From Bradyrhizobium rifense (GTDB lineage Bacteria > Pseudomonadota > Alphaproteobacteria > Rhizobiales > Xanthobacteraceae): DNA of 64,000 bases. Below the pieces are notes generated by a model. The model was not told the origin of the DNA, made no database searches, and saw only the letters and a list, made by a program, of their open reading frames with translations. This document shows positions 15,432 through 24,592 of this stretch, piece by piece. A program made the position numbers and the translations under genes. Numbering within the stretch: position 1 is the stretch's first letter; each line of letters begins with the position of its first letter. The stretch is from the NCBI RefSeq assembly GCF_008123425.1, contig NZ_VSSS01000009.1, forward strand, positions 1 to 64,000, in the 5' to 3' direction.

Positions 15432-16064
15432 TCACGTCCTCGTTCGTCGCTTGATATCGGGCTTGGTCGTACGAAAGCCGTCGATCACGCCGGTGACGGT
15501 CGCCATGCAGGCTGCGACGTCAAAATCCTCGCCCCAGCATTTTTGCAGCACAAAGCCCTGGAAGATCGCGACCAGCACGCGCGCGATCGCATCCGCGCCG
15601 AGGTCGCGCTTGATCAGGCCGTCGTGCTGGGCGCGCTCGACCAGGGCCACGATCAGCGCGCGCGGCATGTCGATGCCTTCGACGACGCTGGTGCGGACCC
15701 GGCGGTTGCGCAGCGCCTCGGCCCAGCCATGAATGCCGACGCGGCGCCGCGCTTCGCCCGCGGGATCGGTGAGCCATTGTGCATAGACGCGGACCAGCGC
15801 GTGCAGTCCCTCGATCGGATCGCCGGAGCCTTGCGCGACCGAGTTGAGCACGGCCTCGCGGCGATGCCGGTCGTCGGCCAGCGCCTCGATCAAATCGTCC
15901 TTGCTCTGGAAGTAGAGATAGACCGCGCCGTGGCTCAGGCCCGACCGCTTGACGATGTCGGCCATGCCGGTCTGGTGGAATCCGTCTTCCGAAAAGCAGG
16001 CGAGCGCCGCTTCGAGGATCTGCTGACGCCGGTCTTCACGCTTCTTGTCGCTGATCTTGGGCAT
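15432..16064 (-). CDS. TetR family regulator of the adjacent TauE exporter
   Basis: 210 residues from the ATG at 16062-16064; the open frame continues upstream without a good start. The HTH is in REDRRQQILEAALACFSEDGFHQTGMADIVKRSGLSHGAVYLYFQSKDDLIEAL (about 9-62). The C-terminal ligand domain follows. It forms a two-gene operon with the TauE exporter. The upstream gap of about 200 bases contains an AT-rich dyad at 16146-16169 that may be its operator. The inducer is unknown. Confidence 0.9.
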   Translation of the reverse strand: MPKISDKKREDRRQQILEAALACFSEDGFHQTGMADIVKRSGLSHGAVYLYFQSKDDLIEALADDRHRREAVLNSVAQGSGDPIEGLHALVRVYAQWLTDPAGEARRRVGIHGWAEALRNRRVRTSVVEGIDMPRALIVALVERAQHDGLIKRDLGADAIARVLVAIFQGFVLQKCWGEDFDVAACMATVTGVIDGFRTTKPDIKRRTRT

Positions 16065-16145
16065 CCGTCTTGTCCGTAAATAACTGACAGGTCGATCTTT
16101 TTTAAGGAATTGCGGGGAGCAGTTTGAACAGAGCCGCATATAATA

Positions 16146-16169
16146 AAAAACGATCAGTCAGTCATTTTT
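16146..16169. promoter_or_regulatory. candidate TetR operator
   Basis: AAAAACGA (16146-16153) and TCATTTTT (16162-16169) are inverted with one mismatch, around a TCAGTCAG core that is itself a direct repeat. It is the only marked dyad between the TetR start at 16064 and csaA, and it stands out as AT-rich in GC-rich surroundings. Distance to the start codon is about 80 bases. Assignment is inference. Confidence 0.45.
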
Positions 16170-16260
16170 ATCGGCAAAGAAGATTTTGGTCAAGTCCCGG
16201 CCGCTGGGCCGATGAAACAGGAGGATGAAGGGGGCCGGCCGGCGAAGGCAATACCTGCCG

Positions 16261-16632
16261 CTAGAACAGCCGGCCGCCGTTCGGCACCGGCTTGCTTGGC
16301 TGCATCAGCACGACCTTGCCGTCGGTGTCGGGAAAGCCGAGCGTCAGCACCTCCGAGACGACAGGTCCGATCTGGCGCGGCGGGAAATTGACGACAGCCG
16401 CGACCTGCTGTCCGACCAGCGTCTCGAGCGGGTGGTTCTCGGTGATCTGCGCCGAACTCTTGCGCACGCCGATGGCCGGGCCGAAGTCGATCCACAGCCG
16501 CCAGGCCGGCTTGCGCGCCTCGGGAAACGGTTTTGCATCGACGATGGTGCCGACGCGGATATCGACCGCGAGGAACGTGTTGAAGTCGATGGTCGGCGAG
16601 GCGATTGCTGTGGGATCGTGGGTGACGTGCAT
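16261..16632 (-). CDS. csaA: CsaA-type tRNA-binding protein
   Basis: 123 residues from the ATG at 16630-16632. It is a stand-alone EMAP/OB-fold tRNA-binding domain: DFNTFLAVDIRVGTIVDAKPFPEARKPAWRLWIDFG (about 16-51), AQITENHPLETLVGQQVAAVVNFPPRQIGPVVSEVL, and a C-terminal VVLMQPSKPVPNGGRLF. CsaA binds tRNA and acts as a chaperone linked to secretion in some bacteria. It is divergent from the ArsC-like gene across about 107 bases. Confidence 0.9.
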   Translation of the reverse strand: MHVTHDPTAIASPTIDFNTFLAVDIRVGTIVDAKPFPEARKPAWRLWIDFGPAIGVRKSSAQITENHPLETLVGQQVAAVVNFPPRQIGPVVSEVLTLGFPDTDGKVVLMQPSKPVPNGGRLF

Positions 16633-16739
16633 GGTGTGTCCGTTCGGAAGATGTCGAAAGCGTCGTTGGCAATATTGTCGCGCGAAGCGGAGTTTCGTAC
16701 AACGCCACAGCACGTCACGACGCATACGCGAGGACCGTC

Positions 16740-17105
16740 TTGCCCAACATCATCTACGGCATCAAGAACTGCGACACCATGAAGAAGGCGCGCACCTGGC
16801 TCGACAGCCATGGCGTCACCTACGAGTTCCACGATTACAAGGCTGCCGGCGTCGAGAAGGACAAGCTCATGCAATGGAGCGACAAGCTCGGCTGGGAGAC
16901 GCTGCTCAATCGCGCCGGCGCCACCTTCAAGAAGCTGCCGGATGCCGACAAGGAAGGCCTGACCGAGAAGAAGGCGCTCGCGCTGATGCTAGCGCAACCA
17001 TCGATGATCAAGCGGCCGGTGCTGGAGGTTGGCGGCAAGCTCCTGGTGGGCTTCAAGCCGGACATCTACGACAAGGAAGTCGGCGCCAAATCGCGCAAAA
17101 GCTAG
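16740..17105 (+). CDS. ArsC/Spx-like reductase (YffB type)
   Basis: 121 residues with a TTG start supported by a GAGGA site 7 bases upstream. YGIKNCDTMKKARTWLDSHG (6-25) holds the single active cysteine of the YffB subgroup, and the C-terminal IKRPVLEVGGKLLVGFKPDIYDKE is characteristic. The fold is that of glutathione-dependent arsenate reductase, but there are no ars neighbours and YffB members are not proven arsenate reductases. It ends tail-to-tail with the PAS gene, sharing a CTAG so that both stops use the same four bases. Confidence 0.87.
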   Translation: MPNIIYGIKNCDTMKKARTWLDSHGVTYEFHDYKAAGVEKDKLMQWSDKLGWETLLNRAGATFKKLPDADKEGLTEKKALALMLAQPSMIKRPVLEVGGKLLVGFKPDIYDKEVGAKSRKS

Positions 17106-17833
17106 TTCAGCTCGATGATCTCGGCGGTGACGCTCGGACCGCCGGGCTGATCGGCGAATTCGACGACGTCAGCGGCCGCGATACGTCCGGGCGCGCGGTG
17201 AAACAGATCGCGGTTGATTACCATGCGCAGTTTCGGCCGCGGCAGCGCGTCATTTCCGCGCAGCAGATTCTTGATCTCGAAGCCGCCGTCCTCGCAGAAG
17301 GTCTTGAGCGATGCGATGACGTGGCTGACCTTGTCGTCGGTCCGGAAAGGCAGCAGCAGCCGTTCATAGGCAACGATGCGGCCGTAGATGTCGTCGACGT
17401 CGGCTACGCTGTAGACCGGAAGCCCGCGCGCGACGCATTCGTGATAGACCGGCATCACGTAGGGCGCGAGCCGCGGCCCGACATAGTCCTCCAGCAGAAT
17501 TCCCTTGCCGGTATGGCCGTAGGCGCGTGAGATCCGCGTGCCCTCGCTCTGAATGGTCAGGCGCGGCGTCGGCGTCGAATTGTCCACCGTGTAGTAGATG
17601 AGATCGGACAGCTCTTCCTCGAGCCGCGCGGGCTGATACTCCCAGATCGCCGGCGCAGTCTGCTGGCGCGCATAAAGTCGCAGCCACGTGTTGAGCAGGT
17701 CACGCTGCTTGATCGACTTGACGGCGGAGGGAGGGGCGCTGGTGAAATCCAAAACAATATTCCCGGCGGATGAAACCCGTACATGATCGCCGTAGCGGTA
17801 AATTTTTTGATGAAGGCTGGCGCGCGGGACCAA
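17102..17833 (-). CDS. PAS-domain-like protein (PAS_5 type), function unknown
   Basis: 243 residues from a TTG start that is uncertain; GTG codons a little downstream are alternatives. LLNTWLRLYARQQTAPAIWEYQPARLEEELSDLIYYTV, GTRISRAYGHTGKGILLEDYVGP and VYSVADVDDIYGRIVAYERLLLPF resemble the alphaproteobacterial PAS_5 family, which is a lone sensor-like domain without an output domain. No membrane segment. Partner and ligand are unknown. The assignment is by resemblance only. Confidence 0.6.
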   Translation of the reverse strand: MVPRASLHQKIYRYGDHVRVSSAGNIVLDFTSAPPSAVKSIKQRDLLNTWLRLYARQQTAPAIWEYQPARLEEELSDLIYYTVDNSTPTPRLTIQSEGTRISRAYGHTGKGILLEDYVGPRLAPYVMPVYHECVARGLPVYSVADVDDIYGRIVAYERLLLPFRTDDKVSHVIASLKTFCEDGGFEIKNLLRGNDALPRPKLRMVINRDLFHRAPGRIAAADVVEFADQPGGPSVTAEIIELN

Positions 17834-18090
17834 AGACCGTTAACGACGGCTTGATGACCGGTGTCTTGCGAACCGGAAGGCCGGCAGGCGACATCACAAA
17901 ACCTCCAACTAAGGGAGCATAAGACTCCCGGCCGGAGGCCTGACCTGCTCAGCTTTCCGCCTTGCCTAACCCCCGTCACCTCCGGCATATTCCGCGCCCG
18001 GAGGCGGCGTTCCGGGAAGGCTCCAAGGCCTCCGGAAAGCCGAAGCAACAAGGACAGCCACGCGTGTCGCGCGGGCAGGGGGAAATCTGT

Positions 18091-18846
18091 TTGGCCGATG
18101 AGTTCATTCTCGAAACGGAAGGCTTGACCAAGGAGTTCGCGGGCTTCTTCGCCGTCCGCGACGTTGCGCTCAAGGTCCGCCGTGGGAGTATTCACGCGTT
18201 GATCGGCCCGAACGGCGCTGGCAAGACGACGTGCTTCAATCTTCTGACCAAGTTCCTCAAACCGTCTGCCGGAAAAATCCTGTACAAGGGACAGGACATC
18301 ACCGCGATGGCGCCGGCCGATGTCGCGCGCCTGGGGCTGGTGCGTTCGTTCCAGATATCGGCGGTATTTCCGCATATGACCGCGCTGGAGAATGTCCGTG
18401 TCGCGCTTCAGCGCCAGCACGGCAGCTCCTTTGATTTCTGGCGCTCCAAGTCGGTGCTGAATCAGTTCAACGACCGCGCGCGTGAATTGTTGAACGATGT
18501 GGGTCTCAGCGAGTTCGCCAACACGCCTGCGGTCGAGATGGCCTATGGACGCAAGCGCGCGCTCGAGATCGCAACCACGCTCGCGCTCGATCCGGAGATG
18601 ATGCTGCTGGACGAGCCGATGGCCGGCATGGGCCACGAAGACATCGACAAGATCGCGGCGCTGATCAAGCGCATCTCGGCGAAATACACCATCCTGATGG
18701 TCGAGCACAATTTGAGCGTCGTGGCCAATCTCTCCGACATCATCACCGTGCTGACGCGCGGGCAGGTGCTTGCGCAGGGTCACTACAGCGAACTCACCAA
18801 GGACGAACGCGTCAAGGAAGCCTACCTGGGAGCCGGTCATGCCTGA
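18091..18846 (+). CDS. livG: branched-chain amino acid-type ABC transporter ATP-binding protein (LivG)
   Basis: 251 residues from a TTG start behind a GGGGGAA site, which gives the usual LivG length; the frame is open further upstream with poor-quality sequence. Walker A is GPNGAGKT, Walker B LDPEMMLLDEPMAG, and the H-loop is MVEHN. The signature region is the atypical VEMAYGRKRALEIATTLA seen in LivG proteins. It sits on the cytoplasmic side of the importer and overlaps livF by 8 bases. The five genes from here to 22771 encode a complete HAAT-family importer; substrate could be branched-chain amino acids, amides or urea. Confidence 0.92.
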   Translation: MADEFILETEGLTKEFAGFFAVRDVALKVRRGSIHALIGPNGAGKTTCFNLLTKFLKPSAGKILYKGQDITAMAPADVARLGLVRSFQISAVFPHMTALENVRVALQRQHGSSFDFWRSKSVLNQFNDRARELLNDVGLSEFANTPAVEMAYGRKRALEIATTLALDPEMMLLDEPMAGMGHEDIDKIAALIKRISAKYTILMVEHNLSVVANLSDIITVLTRGQVLAQGHYSELTKDERVKEAYLGAGHA

Positions 18847-19585
18847 GACTGCAATGGCCGAGGCTTCGGCGAAGACCGCAACCGGCGGCAACATCCTCCA
18901 GGTGCGCAACCTCGAAGCATGGTACGGCGAGTCCCACATCCTGCACGGGATCAATTTCGACGTGAACGCGGGCGAGGTCGTCACGCTGCTCGGGCGCAAC
19001 GGCGCCGGCAAGACGACGACGCTGAAGTCGATCATGGGCATCATCGGCAAGCGTGCCGGCTCGATCAAGTTCAACAACCAGGACATTATCCGCGCGACCT
19101 CCGACAAGATCGCGCGCATGGGCATCGCGTTCTGCCCGGAGGAGCGTGGAATCTTCTCCAGTCTCGATGTGCGGGAGAACTTGTTGCTGCCACCGGTGGT
19201 GCGCCCGGGCGGATTGCCGCTCGAACAGATCTTCGATCTGTTTCCGAACCTGAAGGAGCGGCTCAACAGCCAGGGCACCAAGCTGTCGGGCGGCGAGCAG
19301 CAGATGCTCGCGATTGCGCGCATCCTGCGCACCGGCGCCAGCTTCCTGATGCTGGACGAGCCGACCGAAGGTCTTGCGCCTGTTATCATTCAGCAGATCG
19401 GTCACACCATTGCGCGGCTGAAGAAGGAAGGTTTCACGATCCTTCTGGTCGAGCAGAACTTCCGGTTCGCATCGACCGTCGCCGACCGCTATTACGTCGT
19501 CGAGCACGGCAAGATCATTGACGGATTTTCCAATGCGGAGCTGGCCGCCAACATGGACAAGCTCCACACCTATCTCGGCGTTTAG
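18839..19585 (+). CDS. livF: branched-chain amino acid-type ABC transporter ATP-binding protein (LivF)
   Basis: 248 residues, ATG inside the end of livG. Walker A is GRNGAGKT, the ABC signature KLSGGEQQMLAIAR, and Walker B is SFLMLDEPTEGLAP, followed by the H-loop LLVEQN. PEERGIFSSLDVRENL is the LivF-type Q-loop context. It is the second ATPase of the heterodimer with LivG. Confidence 0.94.
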   Translation: MPETAMAEASAKTATGGNILQVRNLEAWYGESHILHGINFDVNAGEVVTLLGRNGAGKTTTLKSIMGIIGKRAGSIKFNNQDIIRATSDKIARMGIAFCPEERGIFSSLDVRENLLLPPVVRPGGLPLEQIFDLFPNLKERLNSQGTKLSGGEQQMLAIARILRTGASFLMLDEPTEGLAPVIIQQIGHTIARLKKEGFTILLVEQNFRFASTVADRYYVVEHGKIIDGFSNAELAANMDKLHTYLGV

Positions 19586-19644
19586 TACGGCCAAATGTCT
19601 GACAAGGGTCGGACGGTCACGAGAAGATTCACGAGGGAAGTAGC

Positions 19645-20865
19645 ATGAAAAAGTCGATTGCATCGTTGTTGCTCGGCACGGCGTTGGCCGTTACCGCCGC
19701 TGGCGCAGCCTTCGCGCAGGACAAGGCGGTCAAGATCGGTGCGCTGTCCGATCAGTCCGGTCTCTATGCCGACCTCGGCGGGCCCGGCTCGACGCTCGCA
19801 GCCCAGATGGCGGTGGAAGATTCCGGCCTCGCCGCGAAGGGCTGGAAGATCGACATCATCTCGGGCGATCATCAGAACAAGCCGGACATCGGCACCGCGA
19901 TCGCGCGGCAGTGGTTCGATGTCGACAAGGTCGACATCATCGTCGACGTGCCGAATTCCGGCGTGGCGCTCGCCGTCAACAACGTCGTGAAGGAAAAGAA
20001 CGGCGTCTACATCAATTCGGGTGCGGCGACCTCCGACCTCACCAACGCGCAGTGCTCGCCCAATACCGTGCACTGGACTTACGACACCTACATGCTGGCC
20101 CACACCACGGGCCAGGCGCTGGTGAAGGCCGGTGGTGACACCTGGTTCTTCCTGACCGCGGACTATGCCTTCGGTGCGGCGCTGGAGCGCGACACCACCG
20201 CCGTCATCGCCGCCAACGGCGGCAAGGTCGTCGGCGGTGTCAAGCATCCACTCAACACGCCTGACTTCTCGTCCTTCCTGCTCCAGGCCCAGGCCTCCAA
20301 GGCCAAGATCATCGGCCTTGCCAATGCCGGCGGCGATACCACCAATACGATCAAGCAGGCCGCCGAATTCGGCATCGTCAAGGGCGGCCAGAAGCTCGCG
20401 GCGCTGCTCTTGTTCCTCACCGACGTCAAGGCGATCGGTCTGGAAACCGCGCAGGGCCTGAACTTCACCGAGACCTTCTACTGGGACATGAACGACCAGA
20501 CCCGGGCGTTCTCCAAGCGGTTCTCGGAAAAGATGAAGAACGGCGCGATGCCGACCATGGTGCAGGCGGGTGTCTATGCGGGCGTGCGCCACTATCTCAA
20601 GGCGCTGGACGCGCTCGGCGGCAATCCGCATGACGGCGTCAAGGTCGTCGAAAAGATGAAGTCGATGCCGACGGAAGACGAACTGTTCGGCAAGGGCGAG
20701 ATCCAGCCCAACGGCCGCACCATCCACAACGCCTATCTGTTCGAGGTGAAGAAGCCCTCCGAGTCCAAGGGACCGTGGGACTTCTACAAGCTTGTCGGCA
20801 CGGTGCCGGGCGATCAGGCCTTCACGCCGCTCTCCGAGAGCAAGTGCGCGCTGCTTAAGAAGTAA
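19645..20865 (+). CDS. ABC transporter periplasmic substrate-binding protein (LivK-like)
   Basis: 406 residues; an ordinary signal peptide MKKSIASLLLGTALAVTAAG ends in AAFA, with cleavage before QDKAV. The mature protein is a type I periplasmic binding fold: KIGALSDQSGLYADLGGPGS, SGDHQNKPDIGTAIARQWFD, DTWFFLTADYAFGAALERDT. This subgroup, with SYDTYML-like and ALLLFLTDVKAIGL segments, is common in rhizobia, where one genome holds many paralogues. A close paralogue without transporter genes is at 33926. It is encoded within the operon and followed by a strong hairpin. Confidence 0.92.
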   Translation: MKKSIASLLLGTALAVTAAGAAFAQDKAVKIGALSDQSGLYADLGGPGSTLAAQMAVEDSGLAAKGWKIDIISGDHQNKPDIGTAIARQWFDVDKVDIIVDVPNSGVALAVNNVVKEKNGVYINSGAATSDLTNAQCSPNTVHWTYDTYMLAHTTGQALVKAGGDTWFFLTADYAFGAALERDTTAVIAANGGKVVGGVKHPLNTPDFSSFLLQAQASKAKIIGLANAGGDTTNTIKQAAEFGIVKGGQKLAALLLFLTDVKAIGLETAQGLNFTETFYWDMNDQTRAFSKRFSEKMKNGAMPTMVQAGVYAGVRHYLKALDALGGNPHDGVKVVEKMKSMPTEDELFGKGEIQPNGRTIHNAYLFEVKKPSESKGPWDFYKLVGTVPGDQAFTPLSESKCALLKK

Positions 20866-20873
20866 GACCAACA

Positions 20874-20898
20874 GCCCGCCGGCAACTCACCGGCGGGC
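20874..20898 (+). terminator. hairpin after the substrate-binding protein gene
   Basis: GCCCGCCGG and CCGGCGGGC form a perfect 9-base stem around the loop CAACTCA, 9 bases after the stop, followed by GCTACTTT. With livH only 40 bases further on, it probably acts as a partial terminator or as a 3' stabiliser that makes the binding protein more abundant than the permeases, as is usual in such operons. Confidence 0.75.
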
Positions 20899-20937
20899 GC
20901 TACTTTGGGAACGCCGAAGGGACTGGGTGCTGGATCG

Positions 20938-21801
20938 ATGCAGGCTCTCTACGCACAGCTACTGGTGGGACTGATCAACGGCTCGTTCTACGCGCTGCTC
21001 AGTCTCGGGCTTGCCGTCATCTTCGGCATGCTCAACATCATCAATTTCGCCCATGGCGCGCTCTACATGATGGGCGCCTTCGTCGCTTATTTCCTGCTGA
21101 ACCTCGGCGGCATCAGTTACTGGTGGGCGCTGCTGCTGGCGCCGATCATCGTCGGCATCTTCGGCATGATCCTGGAGCGGACCATGCTGCAATGGCTGAC
21201 CGGGCTCGACCATCTCTACGGCCTGCTGCTGACCTTCGGCATCGCGCTGATCGTGCAGGGCGTATTCCAGAACTATTTCGGCTCGTCCGGCCTGCCTTAC
21301 TCCATTCCGGACCAGCTCAAGGGCGGCGTGAATCTCGGCTTCATGTTCCTGCCGATCTATCGCGGCTGGGTCGTCATCTTCTCGCTGGTGGTGTGCATCG
21401 CCACTTGGTTCCTGATCGAGAAGACGCGGCTTGGTGCTTATCTGCGCGCCGCCACTGAAAATCCAACGCTGGTGCGTGCCTTCGGCATCAACGTGCCGCG
21501 CATGATCACGCTGACCTATGGTCTCGGCGTCGGCCTGGCCGCGCTCGCCGGCGTGCTCTCGGCGCCGATCAACCAGGTCCGGCCGCTGATGGGCGCCGAC
21601 CTCATCATCGTGGTGTTCGCGGTGGTGGTGATCGGCGGCATGGGATCGATCATGGGCTCCATCATCACCGGCTTCGCGCTCGGTGTGATCGAGGGCCTGA
21701 CCAAATATTTCTACCCCGAGGCCTCCAACACCGTCGTCTTCGTGCTGATGGTGCTGGTGCTCTTGGTGAAGCCAACGGGATTGACAGGAAGGGCAGCCTG
21801 A
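20938..21801 (+). CDS. livH: branched-chain amino acid-type ABC transporter permease (LivH)
   Basis: 287 residues from the ATG at 20938, preferred over an upstream start that would begin in the spacer. It opens with the conserved LINGSFYALLSLGLAVIFGMLNIINFAHGALYMMGAF and has about eight membrane segments. The EAA-like cytoplasmic loop contains ATENPTLVRAFGINVPRM, and VVVIGGMGSIMGSIITGFALGVIEG closes the domain. It is an inner-membrane permease pairing with LivM. Confidence 0.94.
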   Translation: MQALYAQLLVGLINGSFYALLSLGLAVIFGMLNIINFAHGALYMMGAFVAYFLLNLGGISYWWALLLAPIIVGIFGMILERTMLQWLTGLDHLYGLLLTFGIALIVQGVFQNYFGSSGLPYSIPDQLKGGVNLGFMFLPIYRGWVVIFSLVVCIATWFLIEKTRLGAYLRAATENPTLVRAFGINVPRMITLTYGLGVGLAALAGVLSAPINQVRPLMGADLIIVVFAVVVIGGMGSIMGSIITGFALGVIEGLTKYFYPEASNTVVFVLMVLVLLVKPTGLTGRAA

Positions 21802-21802
21802 T

Positions 21803-22771
21803 ATGACAGCCTTGACGGACGACACGCTGCCGATGACCCCGCGCGCGATGCGTGACGAGATGATCGTCTTCGTAGTGATGGCGCTGCTACTGGCCTCGGT
21901 GCCGTTCAGCGGCATCTACCCGTTCTTCGTCATGCAGGCGCTCTGCTTCGCGCTGCTCGCCTGCGCCTTCAATCTTCTGATCGGCTATGGCGGCCTTTTG
22001 TCGTTCGGCCATGCGATGTTCATGGGCACCGCCGGCTATTGCAGCGCGCACGCGCTGAAAGTGTGGGCGCTGCCGCCTGAACTCGGCATCCTCGTCGGCA
22101 TCGTCGCGGCGTTCGGGCTGTCGCTCATCACCGGCTACATCTCGATCCGCCGCCAGGGCATCTATTTCTCGATGATCACGCTGGCACTGTCGCAGCTGCT
22201 GTACTTCATCTATCTCCAGGCACCGTTCACCCATGGTGAGGACGGCATCCAGGGCATTCCGCAGGGGCACATGTTCGGCGTGCTCGATCTGTCGAAGCCG
22301 ACCGTGCTCTACTACGTCGTGCTGGTCGGCTTCCTCGCGGGCTTCCTGCTGATCTATCGCATCATCAACTCGCCGTTCGGCGAGGTCCTGAAGTCGATCC
22401 GCGAGAACGAGCCGCGCGCCATCTCGCTCGGCTACCGGACCGACCAGTACAAGTTCCTCGCATTTGTCCTGTCGGGGACGCTGGCAGGCTTTGCCGGCGC
22501 GCTGAAAGTGTTCGTGGCGCAGAACGCCTCGCTCACCGACGTGCACTGGTCGATGTCGGGCGAAGTCGTGCTGATGACGCTGGTCGGCGGTCTCGGCACC
22601 ATTTTCGGTCCCGTGGTCGGCGCCTTCGTCATCATCGCCATGCAGCAATATCTGGCCGGCTTCGGCCAGTGGGTGACGGTGATCCAGGGCTCGATCTTCG
22701 TGATCTGCGTGCTCACCTTCCGCCGCGGTTTGGTCGGCGAAGTCGCACATTACCTCCGAAGGTCGCTCTAG
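21803..22771 (+). CDS. livM: branched-chain amino acid-type ABC transporter permease (LivM)
   Basis: 322 residues, starting 1 base after the livH stop. About ten hydrophobic segments; FNLLIGYGGLLSFGHAMFMGTAGYCSAH is the LivM signature, and SIRENEPRAISLGYRTDQYKFLAFVLSGTLAGFAGAL is the coupling region. It completes the importer. A small dyad (ATTGAT/ATCAAT, 22775-22791) follows, but it is too weak to call a terminator. Confidence 0.94.
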   Translation: MTALTDDTLPMTPRAMRDEMIVFVVMALLLASVPFSGIYPFFVMQALCFALLACAFNLLIGYGGLLSFGHAMFMGTAGYCSAHALKVWALPPELGILVGIVAAFGLSLITGYISIRRQGIYFSMITLALSQLLYFIYLQAPFTHGEDGIQGIPQGHMFGVLDLSKPTVLYYVVLVGFLAGFLLIYRIINSPFGEVLKSIRENEPRAISLGYRTDQYKFLAFVLSGTLAGFAGALKVFVAQNASLTDVHWSMSGEVVLMTLVGGLGTIFGPVVGAFVIIAMQQYLAGFGQWVTVIQGSIFVICVLTFRRGLVGEVAHYLRRSL

Positions 22772-22927
22772 ATCATTGATATCGCATCAATTCTATTGGT
22801 GCGCGAAAGCGGTGGATGATCCGGCTCCGCGGGCGTGAGGTGACACGCGCGCGGATCGAAAATGGTCTATGACGGTTTTGTGACGGTCCGTTCGGGCCGG
22901 GCCATGTCCAACCGGTAGACTATCCCC

Positions 22928-23572
22928 ATGATGCGATGGTTTCGCGCTTTCCTTCCGAAGGAAGAACGGTTCTTCGACCTGTTCGACCGCCACGCCCAGA
23001 CCGTGATCCAGGGCGCGATCGCGCTCCAGGGCGTGCTGAAGGGCGGCGAGGAGACGCCGGTTTATTGCCAGCGCGTCAACCAGTTCGAGAACGATGCCGA
23101 CAACATCACCCGTGAGGTGCTGACGGCGGTGCGCCGCACCTTCATCACGCCGTTCGACCGCGGCGACATCAAGAACCTCATCACTTCGATGGACGATGCC
23201 ATCGACCAGATGCAGCAGACGGCCAAAGCCGTGATGCTGTTCGAGGTCCGCACCTTCGAGCCACCAATGCGCGAGATCGGTGCGCTGCTGATCGAATGCG
23301 CCAATCTGGTCGGACGTGCGCTGCCGCTGATGCAGTCGATTGGCCCGAACGTGGCGATGCTGACGGCGATCACGGAAGAGCTAACCAAGCTCGAAGGCCG
23401 CGTCGACGACCTCCATGACATCGGGCTGAAGGAGTTGTTCCTCAAGCACCGCGACGGCAGTGTGATGGACTTCATCGTCGGCGTCGAAATCTACGACCAT
23501 CTCGAGAAGGTGGCCGATCGCTTCGACGACGTCGCGAACGAGATCAACAGCATCGTTATTGAACAGGTTTAG
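22928..23572 (+). CDS. DUF47 family phosphate transport accessory protein
   Basis: 214 residues, wholly alpha-helical. MRWFRAFLPKEERFFDLFDRHAQTVIQGA at the start and DNITREVLTAVRRTFITPFDRGDIKNLITSMDDAIDQMQQTA (about 56-97) are standard for the PhoU-like DUF47 family. These cytoplasmic proteins accompany Pit transporters and regulate them. The pit gene begins 15 bases downstream, so the pair is an operon. Confidence 0.93.
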   Translation: MMRWFRAFLPKEERFFDLFDRHAQTVIQGAIALQGVLKGGEETPVYCQRVNQFENDADNITREVLTAVRRTFITPFDRGDIKNLITSMDDAIDQMQQTAKAVMLFEVRTFEPPMREIGALLIECANLVGRALPLMQSIGPNVAMLTAITEELTKLEGRVDDLHDIGLKELFLKHRDGSVMDFIVGVEIYDHLEKVADRFDDVANEINSIVIEQV

Positions 23573-23587
23573 GGCAGGGAACGCGCC

Positions 23588-24592
23588 GTGGATGCTGCGT
23601 TGGGTCTTCCCGTCCTGGTCGGATTGATCGCCGTCGCGCTGCTGTTCGATTTCCTGAACGGCCTGCACGACGCTGCCAATTCGATCGCGACCATCGTCTC
23701 GACCCGGGTGTTGCGGCCGCAATTCGCGGTGTTTTGGGCTGCGTTCTTCAATTTCGTCGCCTTCATGGTGTTCGGTCTGCACGTTGCCCAGACCATCGGC
23801 ACCGGCATCATCGATCCCGCGATCGTTGATGCCCAGGTGATCTTCGCGGCGCTTGTCGGCGCCATCGTCTGGAATCTCGTGACCTGGGCGCTCGGCATCC
23901 CGTCCTCGTCCTCGCACGCACTGATCGGCGGCCTTGTCGGCGGCGGCATGGCCAAGGCCGGACTATCGGCGGCGGTCTGGAGCGGACTGACCAAGGCGGT
24001 CTTGGCGATCGTGCTGTCGCCGCTGGTCGGCTTCCTGCTCGCGATGATGCTGGTCGCCATCGTGTCCTGGCTCTCGGTGCGGTCGACGCCGTTCGCGGTC
24101 GACCGCGCCTTCCGCATCCTGCAGTTTGCCTCCGCCTCGCTCTATTCGCTCGGCCACGGCGGCAATGATGCGCAGAAAACCATGGGCATCATCGCCGTGC
24201 TGCTCTATTCGCAGGGTCATCTCGGTGGCGAGTTCACCGTGCCGTTCTGGGTGGTGCTGTCCTGCCAGGCTGCGATGGCGCTGGGTACGCTGATGGGCGG
24301 CTGGCGCATCGTCCGCACCATGGGCCTGCGCATCACCAAGCTGACGCCGATGCAGGGCTTTTGCGCCGAGACCGGAGGTGCTGCGACCCTGTTCATAGCC
24401 ACCTTCCTCGGCGTTCCCGTCTCGACCACCCACACCATCACCGGCGCGATTGTCGGCGTCGGTGCCGCCCGCCGCGTTTCGGCGGTGCGCTGGAACGTGG
24501 CGAGCTCGATCGTCTATGCCTGGGTGATCACGATCCCGGCCTCGGCCATCGTTGCGGCGCTGAGCTGGTGGGCGGTCCAGATCTTCAAGTAA
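23588..24592 (+). CDS. pit: low-affinity inorganic phosphate transporter (Pit family)
   Basis: 334 residues, GTG start. The two inverted Pit signature repeats are present: [23 protein letters not shown] near the N-terminus and [24 protein letters not shown] at about 194-217, each with GxxxxNDA-type phosphate-binding residues. About ten membrane helices. It imports phosphate (often with divalent metal) using the proton gradient. It runs tail-to-tail into the SugE gene, overlapping it by 8 bases. Confidence 0.94.
   Translation: MDAALGLPVLVGLIAVALLFDFLNGLHDAANSIATIVSTRVLRPQFAVFWAAFFNFVAFMVFGLHVAQTIGTGIIDPAIVDAQVIFAALVGAIVWNLVTWALGIPSSSSHALIGGLVGGGMAKAGLSAAVWSGLTKAVLAIVLSPLVGFLLAMMLVAIVSWLSVRSTPFAVDRAFRILQFASASLYSLGHGGNDAQKTMGIIAVLLYSQGHLGGEFTVPFWVVLSCQAAMALGTLMGGWRIVRTMGLRITKLTPMQGFCAETGGAATLFIATFLGVPVSTTHTITGAIVGVGAARRVSAVRWNVASSIVYAWVITIPASAIVAALSWWAVQIFK

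Noticed and set aside
22775..22791. ATTGAT/ATCAAT dyad after livM as a terminator
   Set aside because: Only six pairs, AT-rich, no T-run.
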